Numbered from the stretch's first letter, positions 52,523 through 61,967 are shown. The stretch: DNA of 64,000 nt from Parapedobacter lycopersici (GCF_024643285.1 NZ_JAMSLW010000005.1:294049-358048); one strand, 5' to 3'. Notes: generated by a model from the sequence alone, not told the origin. Numbers and translations: made by a program.

Positions 52523-53533
52523 TTAAAACAGGTAATGGATGATGGTAAAGGTAATACCGGCCAGTACCGCGGATACCGGAATGGTCAGTACCCATGCCCA
52601 AAGAAGGCTGATCGTTACGCCCCAGCGGACAGCAGAAACCCGTTTTACCACACCTACCCCGATAATGGAACCGGTAATGGTGTGCGTGGTCGAAACCGGA
52701 ATGCCAAAGTGTTCGGTAATACCCAGTGTCAGTGCGCCGGCTGTTTCGGCACCCACGCCTTCCAGCGCGTTTACCTTCGTTATTTTGGTGCCCATGGTTT
52801 TCACGATTTTCCACCCGCCGCTCATGGTACCCAACGCAATTGCAGAATAACAGGCTAATGGAATCCACTCCGGCATAGGGTCGCCCGATTGCAAATATCC
52901 ACCCGCCACCATGGCCACGAAAATAATCCCCATCACCTTCTGCGCGTCGTTGCCGCCATGTGCGAAGCTGAGGGCGGCCGACGAAACGAGCTGCAGTTTC
53001 CTGAACCACCATTCGGCTACGGCCGGTCGGGCCCGTTTGGATATGTTGATGATGATTAATGTGATAATGGTCGCAATGATCATCCCGATTAGCGGTGCCA
53101 GGACAATGAACGAGATAATCTGCAACGTGGCTTTCATGTTGATTGCACCAATAACATTGTCGCCCAGAATAAAGGCGTGCATCATTCCTGCACCGGCAAA
53201 TCCGCCGATCAGGGTATGGGATGAGCTGGAGGGGACGCCGTAATACCAGGTAAACAGGTTCCAGCCGATGGCGGCAATTAATCCCGCGAAAATCACCTCA
53301 AGGGTAATGTACTGTTCCAGTACCGTTTTGGCAATGGTATTGGCAACTTTATGGTCAGTGAAATAGAAATAGGCTGCGAAGTTGAATGCCGCCGCCCACA
53401 GCACCGCCTGAAAGGGGGTCAGTACTTTGGTGGAAACGATGGTGGCAATGGAGTTGGCGGCATCGTGAAATCCATTGATATAGTCAAATGCAATGGCAAG
53501 GATGATGACGATAACCAGTAATGTGGTAATCAT
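52523..53533 (-). CDS. Inorganic phosphate transporter, PiT family
   Basis: A 336-residue integral membrane phosphate symporter. The two PiT repeats are visible as DYINGFHDAANSIATIVSTK near 17-36 and FAHGGNDAQKVMGII near 195-209, each with the Asn-Asp residues of the transport site. The protein keeps about ten helices and ends in VLAGITFTIIHYLF. It is a low-affinity, proton-coupled carrier. It follows the DUF47 gene by 59 bp, the standard regulator-transporter pair. Confidence 0.95.
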   Translation of the reverse strand: MITTLLVIVIILAIAFDYINGFHDAANSIATIVSTKVLTPFQAVLWAAAFNFAAYFYFTDHKVANTIAKTVLEQYITLEVIFAGLIAAIGWNLFTWYYGVPSSSSHTLIGGFAGAGMMHAFILGDNVIGAINMKATLQIISFIVLAPLIGMIIATIITLIIINISKRARPAVAEWWFRKLQLVSSAALSFAHGGNDAQKVMGIIFVAMVAGGYLQSGDPMPEWIPLACYSAIALGTMSGGWKIVKTMGTKITKVNALEGVGAETAGALTLGITEHFGIPVSTTHTITGSIIGVGVVKRVSAVRWGVTISLLWAWVLTIPVSAVLAGITFTIIHYLF

Positions 53534-53592
53534 TAGACGTATGTTTCGTTAATTAAACCTTTCGGTTGCTTCGTTATTGTCCGCGGCTTCAC

Positions 53593-54240
53593 TTATGCGT
53601 TTTTCACCAGGATGCTCTCCAGTACATTGGCCACGTCCTCACACCGGTCGGTGGCCGTTTCCATCGCCGATAACACCTCTTTGTATTTGATCAGGTTGAT
53701 GGCGTCCTTTTCAAACTGGAACAACTCGCCCACCGCTTTGTCAAATATATAATCCGCTTTATTTTCGACGCTGTTGATGCGTACACACGAATCGGTGATG
53801 TTGCGAATATTTTTCAGGTTGCGGAGCTCATGCACTGCCTTGGCCACATCTTCCGTCGCTTCCACAATCAGGTCGGCGATCTCAATGATGGGATCGGTAA
53901 TCTTTTCCACCTGGTATAAATCGATCCGGTTGGATGCACCATGAATGAAGTCAGCGACATCGTCCAACGAACTCGTCAGCGTATGGATGTCTTCGCGGTC
54001 AAAAGGTGTAATGAAGTTTTTGCCCAATTCGAGGTGTATCTGATGAGAAATCTCATCGCCCTTATGCTCCAGGTCTTCAATTTTTCTGCAGATTTCTTTC
54101 CGCTTGCTAAGATCGGGCAGGTTTACCAATTCTTTCAGTAGCCGGGCCATTTCAATGAGGTTGCTGCTGGCCTGCTCAAAAAGTGGGAAGAATTTTTTGT
54201 CTTTAGGGACAAAATACTGGAATATGCTGTTTAACGACAT
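53593..54240 (-). CDS. DUF47 family PiT accessory protein
   Basis: About 215 residues starting MSLNSIFQYFVPKDKKFFPL at 54240; the in-frame Met at 54297 lies upstream of the promoter box and is excluded. DUF47 proteins are all-helical relatives of PhoU and act with PiT transporters. Characteristic parts are KICRKIEDLEHKGDEISHQI, FITPFDREDIHTLTSSLDDVADFIHG and the late EKDAINLIKYKEVLSAMETATDRCEDVANV. Its promoter carries an 11-bp phased repeat that looks like a Pho box. Confidence 0.92.
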   Translation of the reverse strand: MSLNSIFQYFVPKDKKFFPLFEQASSNLIEMARLLKELVNLPDLSKRKEICRKIEDLEHKGDEISHQIHLELGKNFITPFDREDIHTLTSSLDDVADFIHGASNRIDLYQVEKITDPIIEIADLIVEATEDVAKAVHELRNLKNIRNITDSCVRINSVENKADYIFDKAVGELFQFEKDAINLIKYKEVLSAMETATDRCEDVANVLESILVKNA

Positions 54241-54256
54241 AACTGGAATATTTCTG

Positions 54257-54312
54257 CAAATGTATAACCTTAATGTTAACTTAACGTTAATTAACAAGTT
54301 ACTTATTGTTAA
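54257..54312 (-). promoter_or_regulatory. DUF47-PiT promoter with Pho-box-like repeats
   Basis: Read on the minus strand, four 11-bp units precede the -7 box TACATTTG (54257-54264): TTAACAATAAG (54302-54312), a degenerate TAACTTGTTAA (54291-54301), TTAACGTTAAG (54280-54290) and TTAACATTAAG (54269-54279). Three of the four fit TTAACNNTAAG. The TTAACA-N5 period is that of the Bacillus PhoP box. The array replaces a -33 element, as expected for an activated promoter. Confidence 0.6.
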
Positions 54313-54403
54313 GTTTGAAGGGAGGAGGGTTTACTTTTTTTCCGCAAAAAAGTAATAAAAAACTCGTCGCTGGGCCCAGCCGCTACAACCACCGGTCACC
54401 GGG

Positions 54404-55441
54404 TTAAATCGCGGGGCTTTCTTTCTCCAGTGTGAAGGCAAAGGTAGTGCCCAGACCTTCCGTACTCCGCGCGTTGATGGTCTGCTCGTGGGCTTCAATG
54501 ATGTGTTTTACAATGGCAAGCCCAAGTCCCGAGCCGCCGATTTTCCGTGAGCGGCTCTTATCTGTCCGGTAAAACCGCTCAAATACCCGTGTCAGGTTTT
54601 TTTCCTCGATGCCGATCCCGTCGTCGGTCACCTCAACCAGCACCGTGTCGAAGAGCTCGTAAACCCGGATGTCGGTCTGCCCGTGTGTTTTTCCGTATTT
54701 AATGGAATTGTCGACGAGGTTAACCAGTACCTGCCTGATTTTCTCACGGTCGGCATTCACCATCATGGCCCGTTGGTACTTCTCTTTGAAGCGGAGTGTG
54801 ATTTCATGTGCTCGGGCCCGGTCGTCCATGGATTCCATGACCTCCCTGACCAACGGCACGATGTCGAATTTCTGGTAGTTGACGGGGATCTGTCCGCTTT
54901 CGAGTTTGGAAATCGCATCCAGGTCCTTAATCAGAAAGCTCAGCCGGTCTATATTCTGCGATGCCTTTACGAGAAACTGGGTGGCTGTTTCCGGGTCCTC
55001 TTCCAGCATGCCGTCCTGCAGCGCATCGATATACCCCTGGATGGCAAACAGCGGTGTCTTAAGTTCGTGGGAAATATTGGCCAGAAACTCCCGGCGAAAG
55101 CGCTCCTGGTCTTTCAGCGTTTCAATTTCTTTTCCCTTTGCCTTTGCCCAGTCCCGCACCTGCTGTTCCATATCATTGATGGGGTCGTTGCTCATCTTCT
55201 CGCCCAGCGCATTCTTTAGGTCTTTGCCAAGCTTAAGGCTATGGATCTGCTTATAGATAAGCCTGATTTTATTATAGATGTAACGCTGGAACAAGTAATA
55301 AAACACCAGGAAGCTGATGGCAAAGCTAATGCCGAAGGAAATCAGGAAAGCGGACCAGTCGCGTTGAAAATAAAAGTTCACGAAGGCAATGGATATGCCC
55401 ACCGCACAGGCATTGATAAAAACAAGCAGGAGGAATCTCAT
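54404..55441 (-). CDS. Membrane sensor histidine kinase, PhoR-like
   Basis: A 345-residue kinase with two N-terminal helices (about 2-22 and 31-53) and almost no periplasmic loop. The phospho-acceptor is His125 in FLANISHELKTPLFAIQGY. The ATPase part has NLVDNSIKYG (N box), VTDDGIGIE (G1), FERFYRTD (F box) and GGSGLGLAIVKH (G2). The domain order matches PhoR/PhoP-type kinases. No response regulator gene is adjacent. It lies upstream of the DUF47-PiT operon on the same strand, 163 bp away, which hints at phosphate sensing (inference). Confidence 0.92.
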   Translation of the reverse strand: MRFLLLVFINACAVGISIAFVNFYFQRDWSAFLISFGISFAISFLVFYYLFQRYIYNKIRLIYKQIHSLKLGKDLKNALGEKMSNDPINDMEQQVRDWAKAKGKEIETLKDQERFRREFLANISHELKTPLFAIQGYIDALQDGMLEEDPETATQFLVKASQNIDRLSFLIKDLDAISKLESGQIPVNYQKFDIVPLVREVMESMDDRARAHEITLRFKEKYQRAMMVNADREKIRQVLVNLVDNSIKYGKTHGQTDIRVYELFDTVLVEVTDDGIGIEEKNLTRVFERFYRTDKSRSRKIGGSGLGLAIVKHIIEAHEQTINARSTEGLGTTFAFTLEKESPAI

Positions 55442-55492
55442 GGTGTATTGAAGCTATATGATGCCCCGTTGTATGTCGTCACCGGAGCACTG

Positions 55493-56152
55493 TTACTCGA
55501 ACTGCCCGAGTGTCGTCAGTCCGCCGGTTACGTGGTCCCCGATTTTTACATTTACTTTCGTACCGATAGGCAAAAAAACATCCACACGGGAGCCGAACTT
55601 GATAAATCCGAACTCCTGCCCCTGTGTGACACTGTCGCCTTCCCTCACATACCAAACGATCCGCCTTGCCATGGCACCGGCAATCTGCCGAAAAAGGACT
55701 TCCGTGCCCTTCGCGGTTTGTATCGCAATGCTTGTCCGTTCATTAAGTGTTGATGACTTAGGATGCCAGGCCACCAGGTATTTTCCCGGGTGGTAGCGGA
55801 AAAACCGAACGACGCCGCTTACCGGATTACGGTTAATGTGCACATTCACGGGCGACATGAAAATGGAAACCTGTATCCGCCGGTCCTTGAAATACTCCGT
55901 TTCCTCTGTTTCCTCAATTACCACCACCTTGCCGTCGGCCGGACAGAGTATGGTGTTTTCATTGGGTATGATGTGCCGTTTGGGATTTCTGAAAAACTGC
56001 AATATGGCAACAAACAACAGCAGTGAAAGCAGGTATACGAACCACACCACAAATGTGCTGCCCGGGATAAAGTAATGTACCAAGGCATTACTTACAAAAA
56101 TTACCAGTAACGTAATGGCAATGCTGGTATACCCTTCTCTATGGATTGTCAT
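55493..56152 (-). CDS. psd: Phosphatidylserine decarboxylase (short, PSD-B-like form)
   Basis: A 219-residue proenzyme that makes phosphatidylethanolamine from phosphatidylserine. The self-cleavage site is GFIKFGSRVDVF, between Gly187 and Ser188, where the Ser becomes the pyruvoyl cofactor. Two N-terminal helices (about 10-27 and 35-52) anchor it in the inner membrane. ILCPADGKVV near 65-74 and FMSPVNVHINRNPVSG near 97-112 are family motifs. The kinase gene follows 51 bp later. Confidence 0.93.
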   Translation of the reverse strand: MTIHREGYTSIAITLLVIFVSNALVHYFIPGSTFVVWFVYLLSLLLFVAILQFFRNPKRHIIPNENTILCPADGKVVVIEETEETEYFKDRRIQVSIFMSPVNVHINRNPVSGVVRFFRYHPGKYLVAWHPKSSTLNERTSIAIQTAKGTEVLFRQIAGAMARRIVWYVREGDSVTQGQEFGFIKFGSRVDVFLPIGTKVNVKIGDHVTGGLTTLGQFE

Positions 56153-56182
56153 CTTATTTTGCTAAGCCGTAAATTAACCAAG

Positions 56183-56213
56183 CAAACTTAGCTAAATTCA
56201 CCTTGATATGCAA
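56183..56213 (-). promoter_or_regulatory. Phosphatidylserine decarboxylase promoter
   Basis: On the minus strand TTG (56211-56213) and TAAGTTTG (56183-56190) are 20 bp apart. The -7 box is within TTTAGCTAAGTTTG, shared with the crp-like and uvrA promoters. Confidence 0.6.
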
Positions 56214-56336
56214 CACGACGGCGGTGCATATATAAACCATCCGGACACCGCATAGCCATACATCCGGCACCGGTGGGTGCACAATCCGGGCAGGCCTGTC
56301 CGGCCATCGTACACCTGTTCCTCCGAACAGGGCACG

Positions 56337-57176
56337 CTACGCATTGACCAGCTGCTCAATATTGAATTTTTTCATCTGCATAAACGCCTGCATTACCCGT
56401 GCGGATTTCGCGGGGTCCTGCAGGAGTCCGGCCAATACGGTGGGGACCACCTGCCACGACACCCCGAACCGGTCTTTCAGCCAGCCACATTGGCTTTCGC
56501 TTCCACCGTCGGTAAGCCGCTCCCAGTAATAATCGATTTCCTCCTGGGTGTCGCAATCAATCACGAGGGACACCCCTTCGTTAAATGTAAACGGCTGCGG
56601 CACGGCACTGTCCATGGCCATGAAAACCCGGTTATTGAGCCGGAATCGGGCGTGTACAACCGTCGCATCGAGGGTTACCTGCCCTGGTTCGTACCGGACG
56701 ATGCTTTCTGTTTTTGCGGGGTTAAATACGTTGGTATAATATTGCAGGGCTTCCGCAGCCCTTCCCTGTTGTTCGCCACAGTACATCAGCAACGGAACGA
56801 ATCGCTGGCCCACGGCCCGGCTGTCGCCCAGACTAATCTGCCACGACACCCCGAACCGGTCCTGCACCCAGCCATATTTTTCGCTCCAGTCATACTTGTC
56901 GAGCGCCATCAGCACCATTCCGCCATCGGAAAGGCGTTCCCAGGCTTTTTGTACCTGCTCTTCCTTGTCCAGCACAACATAGAATGAAATCGCGGGATTA
57001 GGCTTAAATGTCGGCCCGCCGTTCAGGCCCATGAACTTCACACCATCCAGCTCGAAGGTGACGACCATGGGCGTGTCGTCGATGATGCCGGAGTTTTCAA
57101 ATACCGAACAGTAGTATTCGGCCGCATCCTTAGCCTGACCATCAAACCAGATGCAGGGATAAATTGCATTTTTCAT
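56337..57176 (-). CDS. VOC family protein with two PhnB-like domains
   Basis: A 279-residue protein made of two similar halves of the 3-demethylubiquinone-methyltransferase/PhnB-like VOC family. Each half has the same signature order: IYPCIWFDGQAKDAAEYYCS near 4-23 with SEKYGWVQDRFGVSWQ near 118-133, and FVPLLMYCGEQQGRAAEALQ near 146-165 with SQCGWLKDRFGVSWQV near 229-244. The enzymatic role is unknown; relatives bind small hydrophobic or antibiotic ligands. A single-domain VOC gene lies 10 bp upstream in the same operon. Confidence 0.88.
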   Translation of the reverse strand: MKNAIYPCIWFDGQAKDAAEYYCSVFENSGIIDDTPMVVTFELDGVKFMGLNGGPTFKPNPAISFYVVLDKEEQVQKAWERLSDGGMVLMALDKYDWSEKYGWVQDRFGVSWQISLGDSRAVGQRFVPLLMYCGEQQGRAAEALQYYTNVFNPAKTESIVRYEPGQVTLDATVVHARFRLNNRVFMAMDSAVPQPFTFNEGVSLVIDCDTQEEIDYYWERLTDGGSESQCGWLKDRFGVSWQVVPTVLAGLLQDPAKSARVMQAFMQMKKFNIEQLVNA

Positions 57177-57186
57177 AATTTTCTTG

Positions 57187-57594
57187 CTATTCCTGTGGAA
57201 ATTTACTCATATCCATATAACAGACTTCCCAGAGGTGGCCGTCCGGGTCCTCAAAACTCCGTTGCCACATGAAGCCATAGTCGTCGGGCTCCCGGCTTTC
57301 TTTGCCGCCGGCGGCCACTACCTTTTCAATGGTATTGTCCACCCGCTCCCGGCTGTCGAGTCCCAGCGAATTGATCACTGCGGCGGTTTGCCGGGTATCA
57401 GCAATGGCCTTGCCGGTAAACTGGCTGAATTTTGCATGCGTGAGCAGCATCACGTAGATTTCTTCAGAATATACCATGCACGCCGCGGTCTCGTCGGTAA
57501 ACGTCGGATTATTCGTGAACCCGGCCGCGGTATAGAAATCCATGGAACGTTTCAGGTCTTTTACCGGGAGGTTAATGAAAACTTGTGTATTCAT
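57187..57594 (-). CDS. VOC/glyoxalase family protein
   Basis: A 135-residue single VOC protein. It begins QVFINLPVKDLKRSMDFYTA, and ends FEDPDGHLWEVCYMDMS, where the conserved Glu and His of the family appear. It may act as a dimer. The substrate is unknown. It is the first of two VOC genes read leftwards. Its leader contains an imperfect ACCAC/GTGGT stem near 57619-57640. Confidence 0.87.
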   Translation of the reverse strand: MNTQVFINLPVKDLKRSMDFYTAAGFTNNPTFTDETAACMVYSEEIYVMLLTHAKFSQFTGKAIADTRQTAAVINSLGLDSRERVDNTIEKVVAAGGKESREPDDYGFMWQRSFEDPDGHLWEVCYMDMSKFPQE

Positions 57595-57779
57595 GATCTT
57601 TGATTAAAGGTGAGTAACTAACCACGCAACCTTGTGTGGTATGTTGATCAAAATTACGGCCGGTCGACGGCAATTACACGGTGGAAATGCGACAAATCAG
57701 GGGGTAATCCGTGACAAAGAAGCAGTCGGCAATGCGCCGTGTATCCCTGGCCTGCAATCCGGCTAGGATTATAGCCGGT

Positions 57780-58901
57780 TCAGTACCCTTTTTCGCGCCT
57801 GATCTGTATATTGTAAAAGTGCAGTTTTTGTCCGTCCGGGTCAGGGGCTACCTCGGCCGTCAGCGTTAAGGTATCGGCTGTATATTCGCCATCCGCATAA
57901 GAGGGGAACCAGAATTCAATGCCATGGCACGCGCTTAACAGCAGGGAAGCGTACTGTGCGCTTGGAAACGTCTGTATGGCCTCAATCCGCTGGGCGGTGC
58001 CCGTTTCATCGACGGCAATGGCGAGTTCGATCCGCTGGCTGGCCAGCGCGGCCGCATTGACCGTGGCAAACCATCGCTCAAAGTATTTTTCCAGGTACTG
58101 GGTGAAACCCGAATACTCATCAATGGTACAGGCTTTACTCACTAGGATCGTTGCCCGGTCGAAAAATTCAACCGGGTATAGCCGGTAGCGGGGTGTGCCG
58201 TCAAACGTTTCGTCGGTGAATGTTTCATATCCCCGTATAAACTGGCCATCGCGGTAATACTCATGGCCGGCCCCCGCCTTTTCACCATCCTCAAACACAT
58301 ATTCCACGATCCAGTTGCCATGGGGAAGCCCGTTAACAACCCGCCCGCTCCGGTTATAGCGGACGTAGCCATATTCGTTGTAACCATCGGCCGCTATTTC
58401 AAAGGCATACTTCCCATTGCCGTCGGTCACCTGCTGGCGGCCCCGGGTGTCCCAGAAATTACGGATAATGGTGCCCCGGGGGCCATACTCCAGTTCAAGC
58501 AGGGGTTTTCCATCCGGATAGTAAAAAGCCCATATGCCCCGGGGAACATCCTGTACGAAAGTCACTTCCCATTTCCGTTCTCCGTTCGGGTGATAGGCCG
58601 TAAATTTCCCCTCTTTTTTACCGTTTTCATAATTGCCCCGCAGTATGGCGCGCCCGGACAGGTTAAAATCGACAAACTCACCTACAAATACCTGCTTGTT
58701 GAAATCAAATTTAGCGATGCGCTCGATTGCCCTGAACGAACAGGCCTTATCTGCCAGGTAATACCTGTCGTCATAGAAAAAGCGCAGCATGCCCTCCGGC
58801 GCCGGTTCATAATAAACCGGCCGGCCGGTGGTATCCGCGCCGGCGGCCATCGCCGTTATAGCAGTGGTAACCAATAAATATAACAGCAGGTATGTCCGCA
58901 T
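57780..58901 (-). CDS. Exported MORN/YwqK-repeat protein
   Basis: A 373-residue protein with a signal peptide (MRTYLLLYLLVTTAITAMAAGA). The middle carries MORN-like repeats such as LRGNYENGKKEGKFTAYHPN near 87-106, VPRGIWAFYYPDGKPL near 120-135 and VNGLPHGNWIVEYVFEDGEK near 190-209. A C-terminal domain of about 130 residues (IELAIAVDETGTAQRIEAIQ) resembles a TonB C-terminal fold seen in similar Bacteroidota proteins. The function is unknown. It is 14 bp downstream of polA and read with it. Confidence 0.75.
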   Translation of the reverse strand: MRTYLLLYLLVTTAITAMAAGADTTGRPVYYEPAPEGMLRFFYDDRYYLADKACSFRAIERIAKFDFNKQVFVGEFVDFNLSGRAILRGNYENGKKEGKFTAYHPNGERKWEVTFVQDVPRGIWAFYYPDGKPLLELEYGPRGTIIRNFWDTRGRQQVTDGNGKYAFEIAADGYNEYGYVRYNRSGRVVNGLPHGNWIVEYVFEDGEKAGAGHEYYRDGQFIRGYETFTDETFDGTPRYRLYPVEFFDRATILVSKACTIDEYSGFTQYLEKYFERWFATVNAAALASQRIELAIAVDETGTAQRIEAIQTFPSAQYASLLLSACHGIEFWFPSYADGEYTADTLTLTAEVAPDPDGQKLHFYNIQIRREKGY

Positions 58902-58915
58902 AGTTGCCGGTATGG

Positions 58916-61717
58916 TTAGTGCGCTTCGAGCCAGTTCTGCCCTTCGCCGATTTCCACTACAACCGGCACGGTCATGGTCAGCGCATTTTTCATGTGTTTT
59001 TCCACCAGGGTACGGAATTGGGATACTTCCGAGCGCGGAACATCAAAAACCAGTTCGTCATGTACCTGCATGGTCATTTTTCCCTGAAGACCCTGTTGCT
59101 GGATATCCCGGTGGATGGCAATCATGGCAACCTTGATCATGTCGGCGGCGGATCCCTGGATGGGGGCGTTGATCGCGTTCCGTTCAGCAAAGCCTCGCAC
59201 GGTCTGGTTGGCCGAGTTGATGTCGCGCAGGTAGCGCCGCCGCTTGAGCAGTGTTTCCACGTAGCCATTTTCCTTGGCAAAATTAATGGTGTCGTTCATG
59301 TACTTTTTGATGCCGGGGTACTGGGCAAAGTATTGGTCAATAATGGTTGCTGCTTCCTTGCGCGGAATGCCCAGGTTCTGCGAAAGACCAAAGGCCGACT
59401 GACCATAAATAATACCGAAATTGACTGCTTTCGCGTTTCTGCGCTGTTCGGATGTGACCTCCTCCAGCGATACGCCATATACACGGGCAGCCGTGGCCCG
59501 GTGGATGTCCAGCCCTTGGTTAAAGGCATCTACCATACCCTGGTCGCCACTTATGTGGGCCACCAGCCGCAGTTCAATCTGTGAGTAGTCGGCCGAGAGG
59601 ATCACGTGATCCGCATCGCGCGGTATAAATGCCTTGCGCACCTCGCGTCCCCGTTCGGTACGGATGGGGATATTCTGCAGGTTGGGGTTGGTTGAACTCA
59701 ACCGGCCCGTTGCAGCTACTGCCTGGTTGTATGAGGTATGTACACGCCCGGTAATCGGGTGAATCATCTGGGGCAGCGCATCTACGTAGGTGGATTTCAG
59801 CTTCTGCAGCTGCCGGAAATCGAGGATGTCCTTTACAATATCACTTTTCGTGGCCAGCGTCAGCAGCACATCCTCACCGGTTTTGTACTGGCCGGTTTTG
59901 GTTTTCTTGGCTTTCGGGTCGAGCTGCAGTTTATCAAAAAGCACTTCCCCCAGCTGCCGGGGTGAGGCGATATTAAACCGGACACCGGCTTTGGCGTAGA
60001 TGGTCCGTTCGATCTCGGCAATATCTTTTTCCAGCGAGCCGGAGAGGCCGCGCAGCACCTCCACATCGATCTTTACGCCGCAGCGTTCCATATCGGCCAG
60101 GATGTATACCAGCGGAAATTCCACTTCGCGGGCCAGGTTTGAAGCCCCCGCCTGTTCCAGCAGCGGCTCAAAAACCGTCTTCAGCTGCAGCGTGATATCG
60201 GCGTCTTCCGCGGCATAGGCGGTGATTGCTTCCAGGTCGACGTCCTGCATGTTGCCCTGTTTTTTGCCGCGCGGACCGATAAGGTCGGTAATGGGTACAG
60301 GCGTGTAGCCCAGGTAATTTTCGGCGAGTACATCCATGCCGTGGCGGGTATCGGGGTCGATCAGGTAGTGGGCCAACATGGTATCAAACAGTTCACCTTT
60401 AACCGACACGCCGTAGCGGGCCAGCAGTAACATGTCGTATTTCAGGTTTTGTCCTACCTTGGCAATTCCTTCATGCTCAAATACCGGCTTAAACGGTTCG
60501 AGCAGGGCGCAGCAGCCCGCCTCGTCGCGGGGTGCAGGCACGTACCACGCCTTACCGGCCTCCGTGGCAAATGATAACCCGACCAGGTCGGCCACATTGG
60601 CGTCCGTACCCGTGGTTTCCGTATCGAAGCAGAACGATTTCTGCGCCGCCAGCAACGCCACCAGTTCGGCCTGCTTTTCGGGTGTGTCTACCAGGATGTA
60701 TTCGTGCGGTGTATTGTTGATGTTCCTGGCGGCAACGGGCGGTACGTACTCTTCCGCCACCTCCGGGTTGCCGGCAAGCTCCGGTGCAGCATTGCCGAAG
60801 AGGTCCATCTGGGCGCCGGTAGCCGAGCGCGTTTCAGCCACGCTGAACCCATCGCCAAATACGCGCCTGCCCAATGTGCGGAATTCCAGCTCCGCAAAGA
60901 TCGGTTCCAGCACATCTTTGTCCGGTTCGCCCAGCTTCAGCGCATCTTCATCCAGCTGAATGGGTACATCCAGCTGGATGGTGGCCAGCTGCTTGGAGAT
61001 CAGTCCCTGCTCGGCAAACGTCTCCACGTTTTCCCGCTGTTTGCCCTTCAGCTGGTGCGCATTGGCAATAATGCCCTCCACCGAACCGAATTCCTGCACC
61101 AGCTTCTTGGCCGTTTTCTCACCGATGCCGGGTATACCGGGGATGTTATCCACCGCGTCGCCCCAGAGGCCGAGAATGTCAATGACCTGGGAAACGTCGG
61201 TAATTTCCCATTTTTCCAGGATTTCCCTGACGCCGAGCACTTCGGCACCATTACCCATCCGCGCCGGTTTGTAAATCAGGATGTGTTCAGTCACCAGTTG
61301 CCCGAAGTCCTTGTCGGGCGTCATGCAATACACCGTATATGCTTTTTGTTCTGCCTGTTTGGCCAGCGTGCCGATGATGTCGTCGGCTTCGTAGCCATCC
61401 ATCGAAATGATGGGGATGTTAAATCCCTCGACAATTTTATATACATAAGGGATGGCCGCGGCCAGGTCCTCGGGTATGGCCTGCCGGTTTGCCTTGTAGT
61501 TTTCAAACGCGGTATGGCGGTTGGTTGGCGCCATGGTGTCAAATACCACGGCAATATGAGTGGGCTGCTGGCTTTTCAACACCTCCAACAGCGTATTGGT
61601 AAAGCCCATGATCGCCGAAGTGTTAAACCCCGTTGAGGTAATCCGCGGTGTTTTGTTGAGCGCAAAGTAGGCCCGGTAAATCAGGGCCATGCCGTCGAGG
61701 AGAAAGAGTTTTTTCAT
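58916..61717 (-). CDS. polA: DNA polymerase I
   Basis: A 933-residue Pol I with three domains. The 5'-nuclease is at about 1-300 (VVFDTMAPTNRH, SMDGYEADDIIGTLA and LGLWGDAVDNIPGIPGIGEK). The 3'-5' proofreading domain is at about 345-530 and appears active: FDTETTG (Asp365, Glu367), GQNLKYDMLLL and AEDADITLQLK hold the metal ligands. The polymerase has motif A LSADYSQIELRLVAH, motif B RRNAKAVNFGIIYG and motif C MQVHDELVFDV. It fills gaps in repair and removes RNA primers. Confidence 0.98.
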   Translation of the reverse strand: MKKLFLLDGMALIYRAYFALNKTPRITSTGFNTSAIMGFTNTLLEVLKSQQPTHIAVVFDTMAPTNRHTAFENYKANRQAIPEDLAAAIPYVYKIVEGFNIPIISMDGYEADDIIGTLAKQAEQKAYTVYCMTPDKDFGQLVTEHILIYKPARMGNGAEVLGVREILEKWEITDVSQVIDILGLWGDAVDNIPGIPGIGEKTAKKLVQEFGSVEGIIANAHQLKGKQRENVETFAEQGLISKQLATIQLDVPIQLDEDALKLGEPDKDVLEPIFAELEFRTLGRRVFGDGFSVAETRSATGAQMDLFGNAAPELAGNPEVAEEYVPPVAARNINNTPHEYILVDTPEKQAELVALLAAQKSFCFDTETTGTDANVADLVGLSFATEAGKAWYVPAPRDEAGCCALLEPFKPVFEHEGIAKVGQNLKYDMLLLARYGVSVKGELFDTMLAHYLIDPDTRHGMDVLAENYLGYTPVPITDLIGPRGKKQGNMQDVDLEAITAYAAEDADITLQLKTVFEPLLEQAGASNLAREVEFPLVYILADMERCGVKIDVEVLRGLSGSLEKDIAEIERTIYAKAGVRFNIASPRQLGEVLFDKLQLDPKAKKTKTGQYKTGEDVLLTLATKSDIVKDILDFRQLQKLKSTYVDALPQMIHPITGRVHTSYNQAVAATGRLSSTNPNLQNIPIRTERGREVRKAFIPRDADHVILSADYSQIELRLVAHISGDQGMVDAFNQGLDIHRATAARVYGVSLEEVTSEQRRNAKAVNFGIIYGQSAFGLSQNLGIPRKEAATIIDQYFAQYPGIKKYMNDTINFAKENGYVETLLKRRRYLRDINSANQTVRGFAERNAINAPIQGSAADMIKVAMIAIHRDIQQQGLQGKMTMQVHDELVFDVPRSEVSQFRTLVEKHMKNALTMTVPVVVEIGEGQNWLEAH

Positions 61718-61878
61718 CAGCGTAGTTTGTTCTTTAACGACGATGAAGCTTGCATGAGTTGTTTTTCACTTCTTGACAGTTTTCAGCAGTGTTCAAGAGA
61801 TCGCTGCGCTAAGTTCCTGTCTTTTTTCGAATAGCAATTCATGCAGGTTTCACGTGTATTTGACGTATTGGTATGCTA

Positions 61879-61910
61879 CAAAGATAGGGATAGTGATGAG
61901 ATGATGTAAA
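61879..61910 (-). promoter_or_regulatory. Candidate polA promoter
   Basis: On the minus strand TATCTTTG (61879-61886) is a perfect -7 box with TTTAC about 19 bp upstream. It would give polA a leader of roughly 155 bases, which has no obvious fold. Confidence 0.4.
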
Positions 61911-61967
61911 AATTTACCATTTTTGTCGTATGGCAAAATCCACGGCATATTACCCCTTCGCGGCACC

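Noticed and set aside
56286-56303. Near-perfect palindrome CCGGGCAGGCCTGTCCGG as an operator
   Set aside because: It is one mismatch off, GC-rich, lies downstream of the VOC gene and may simply form a 3' stem. The evidence is too thin.
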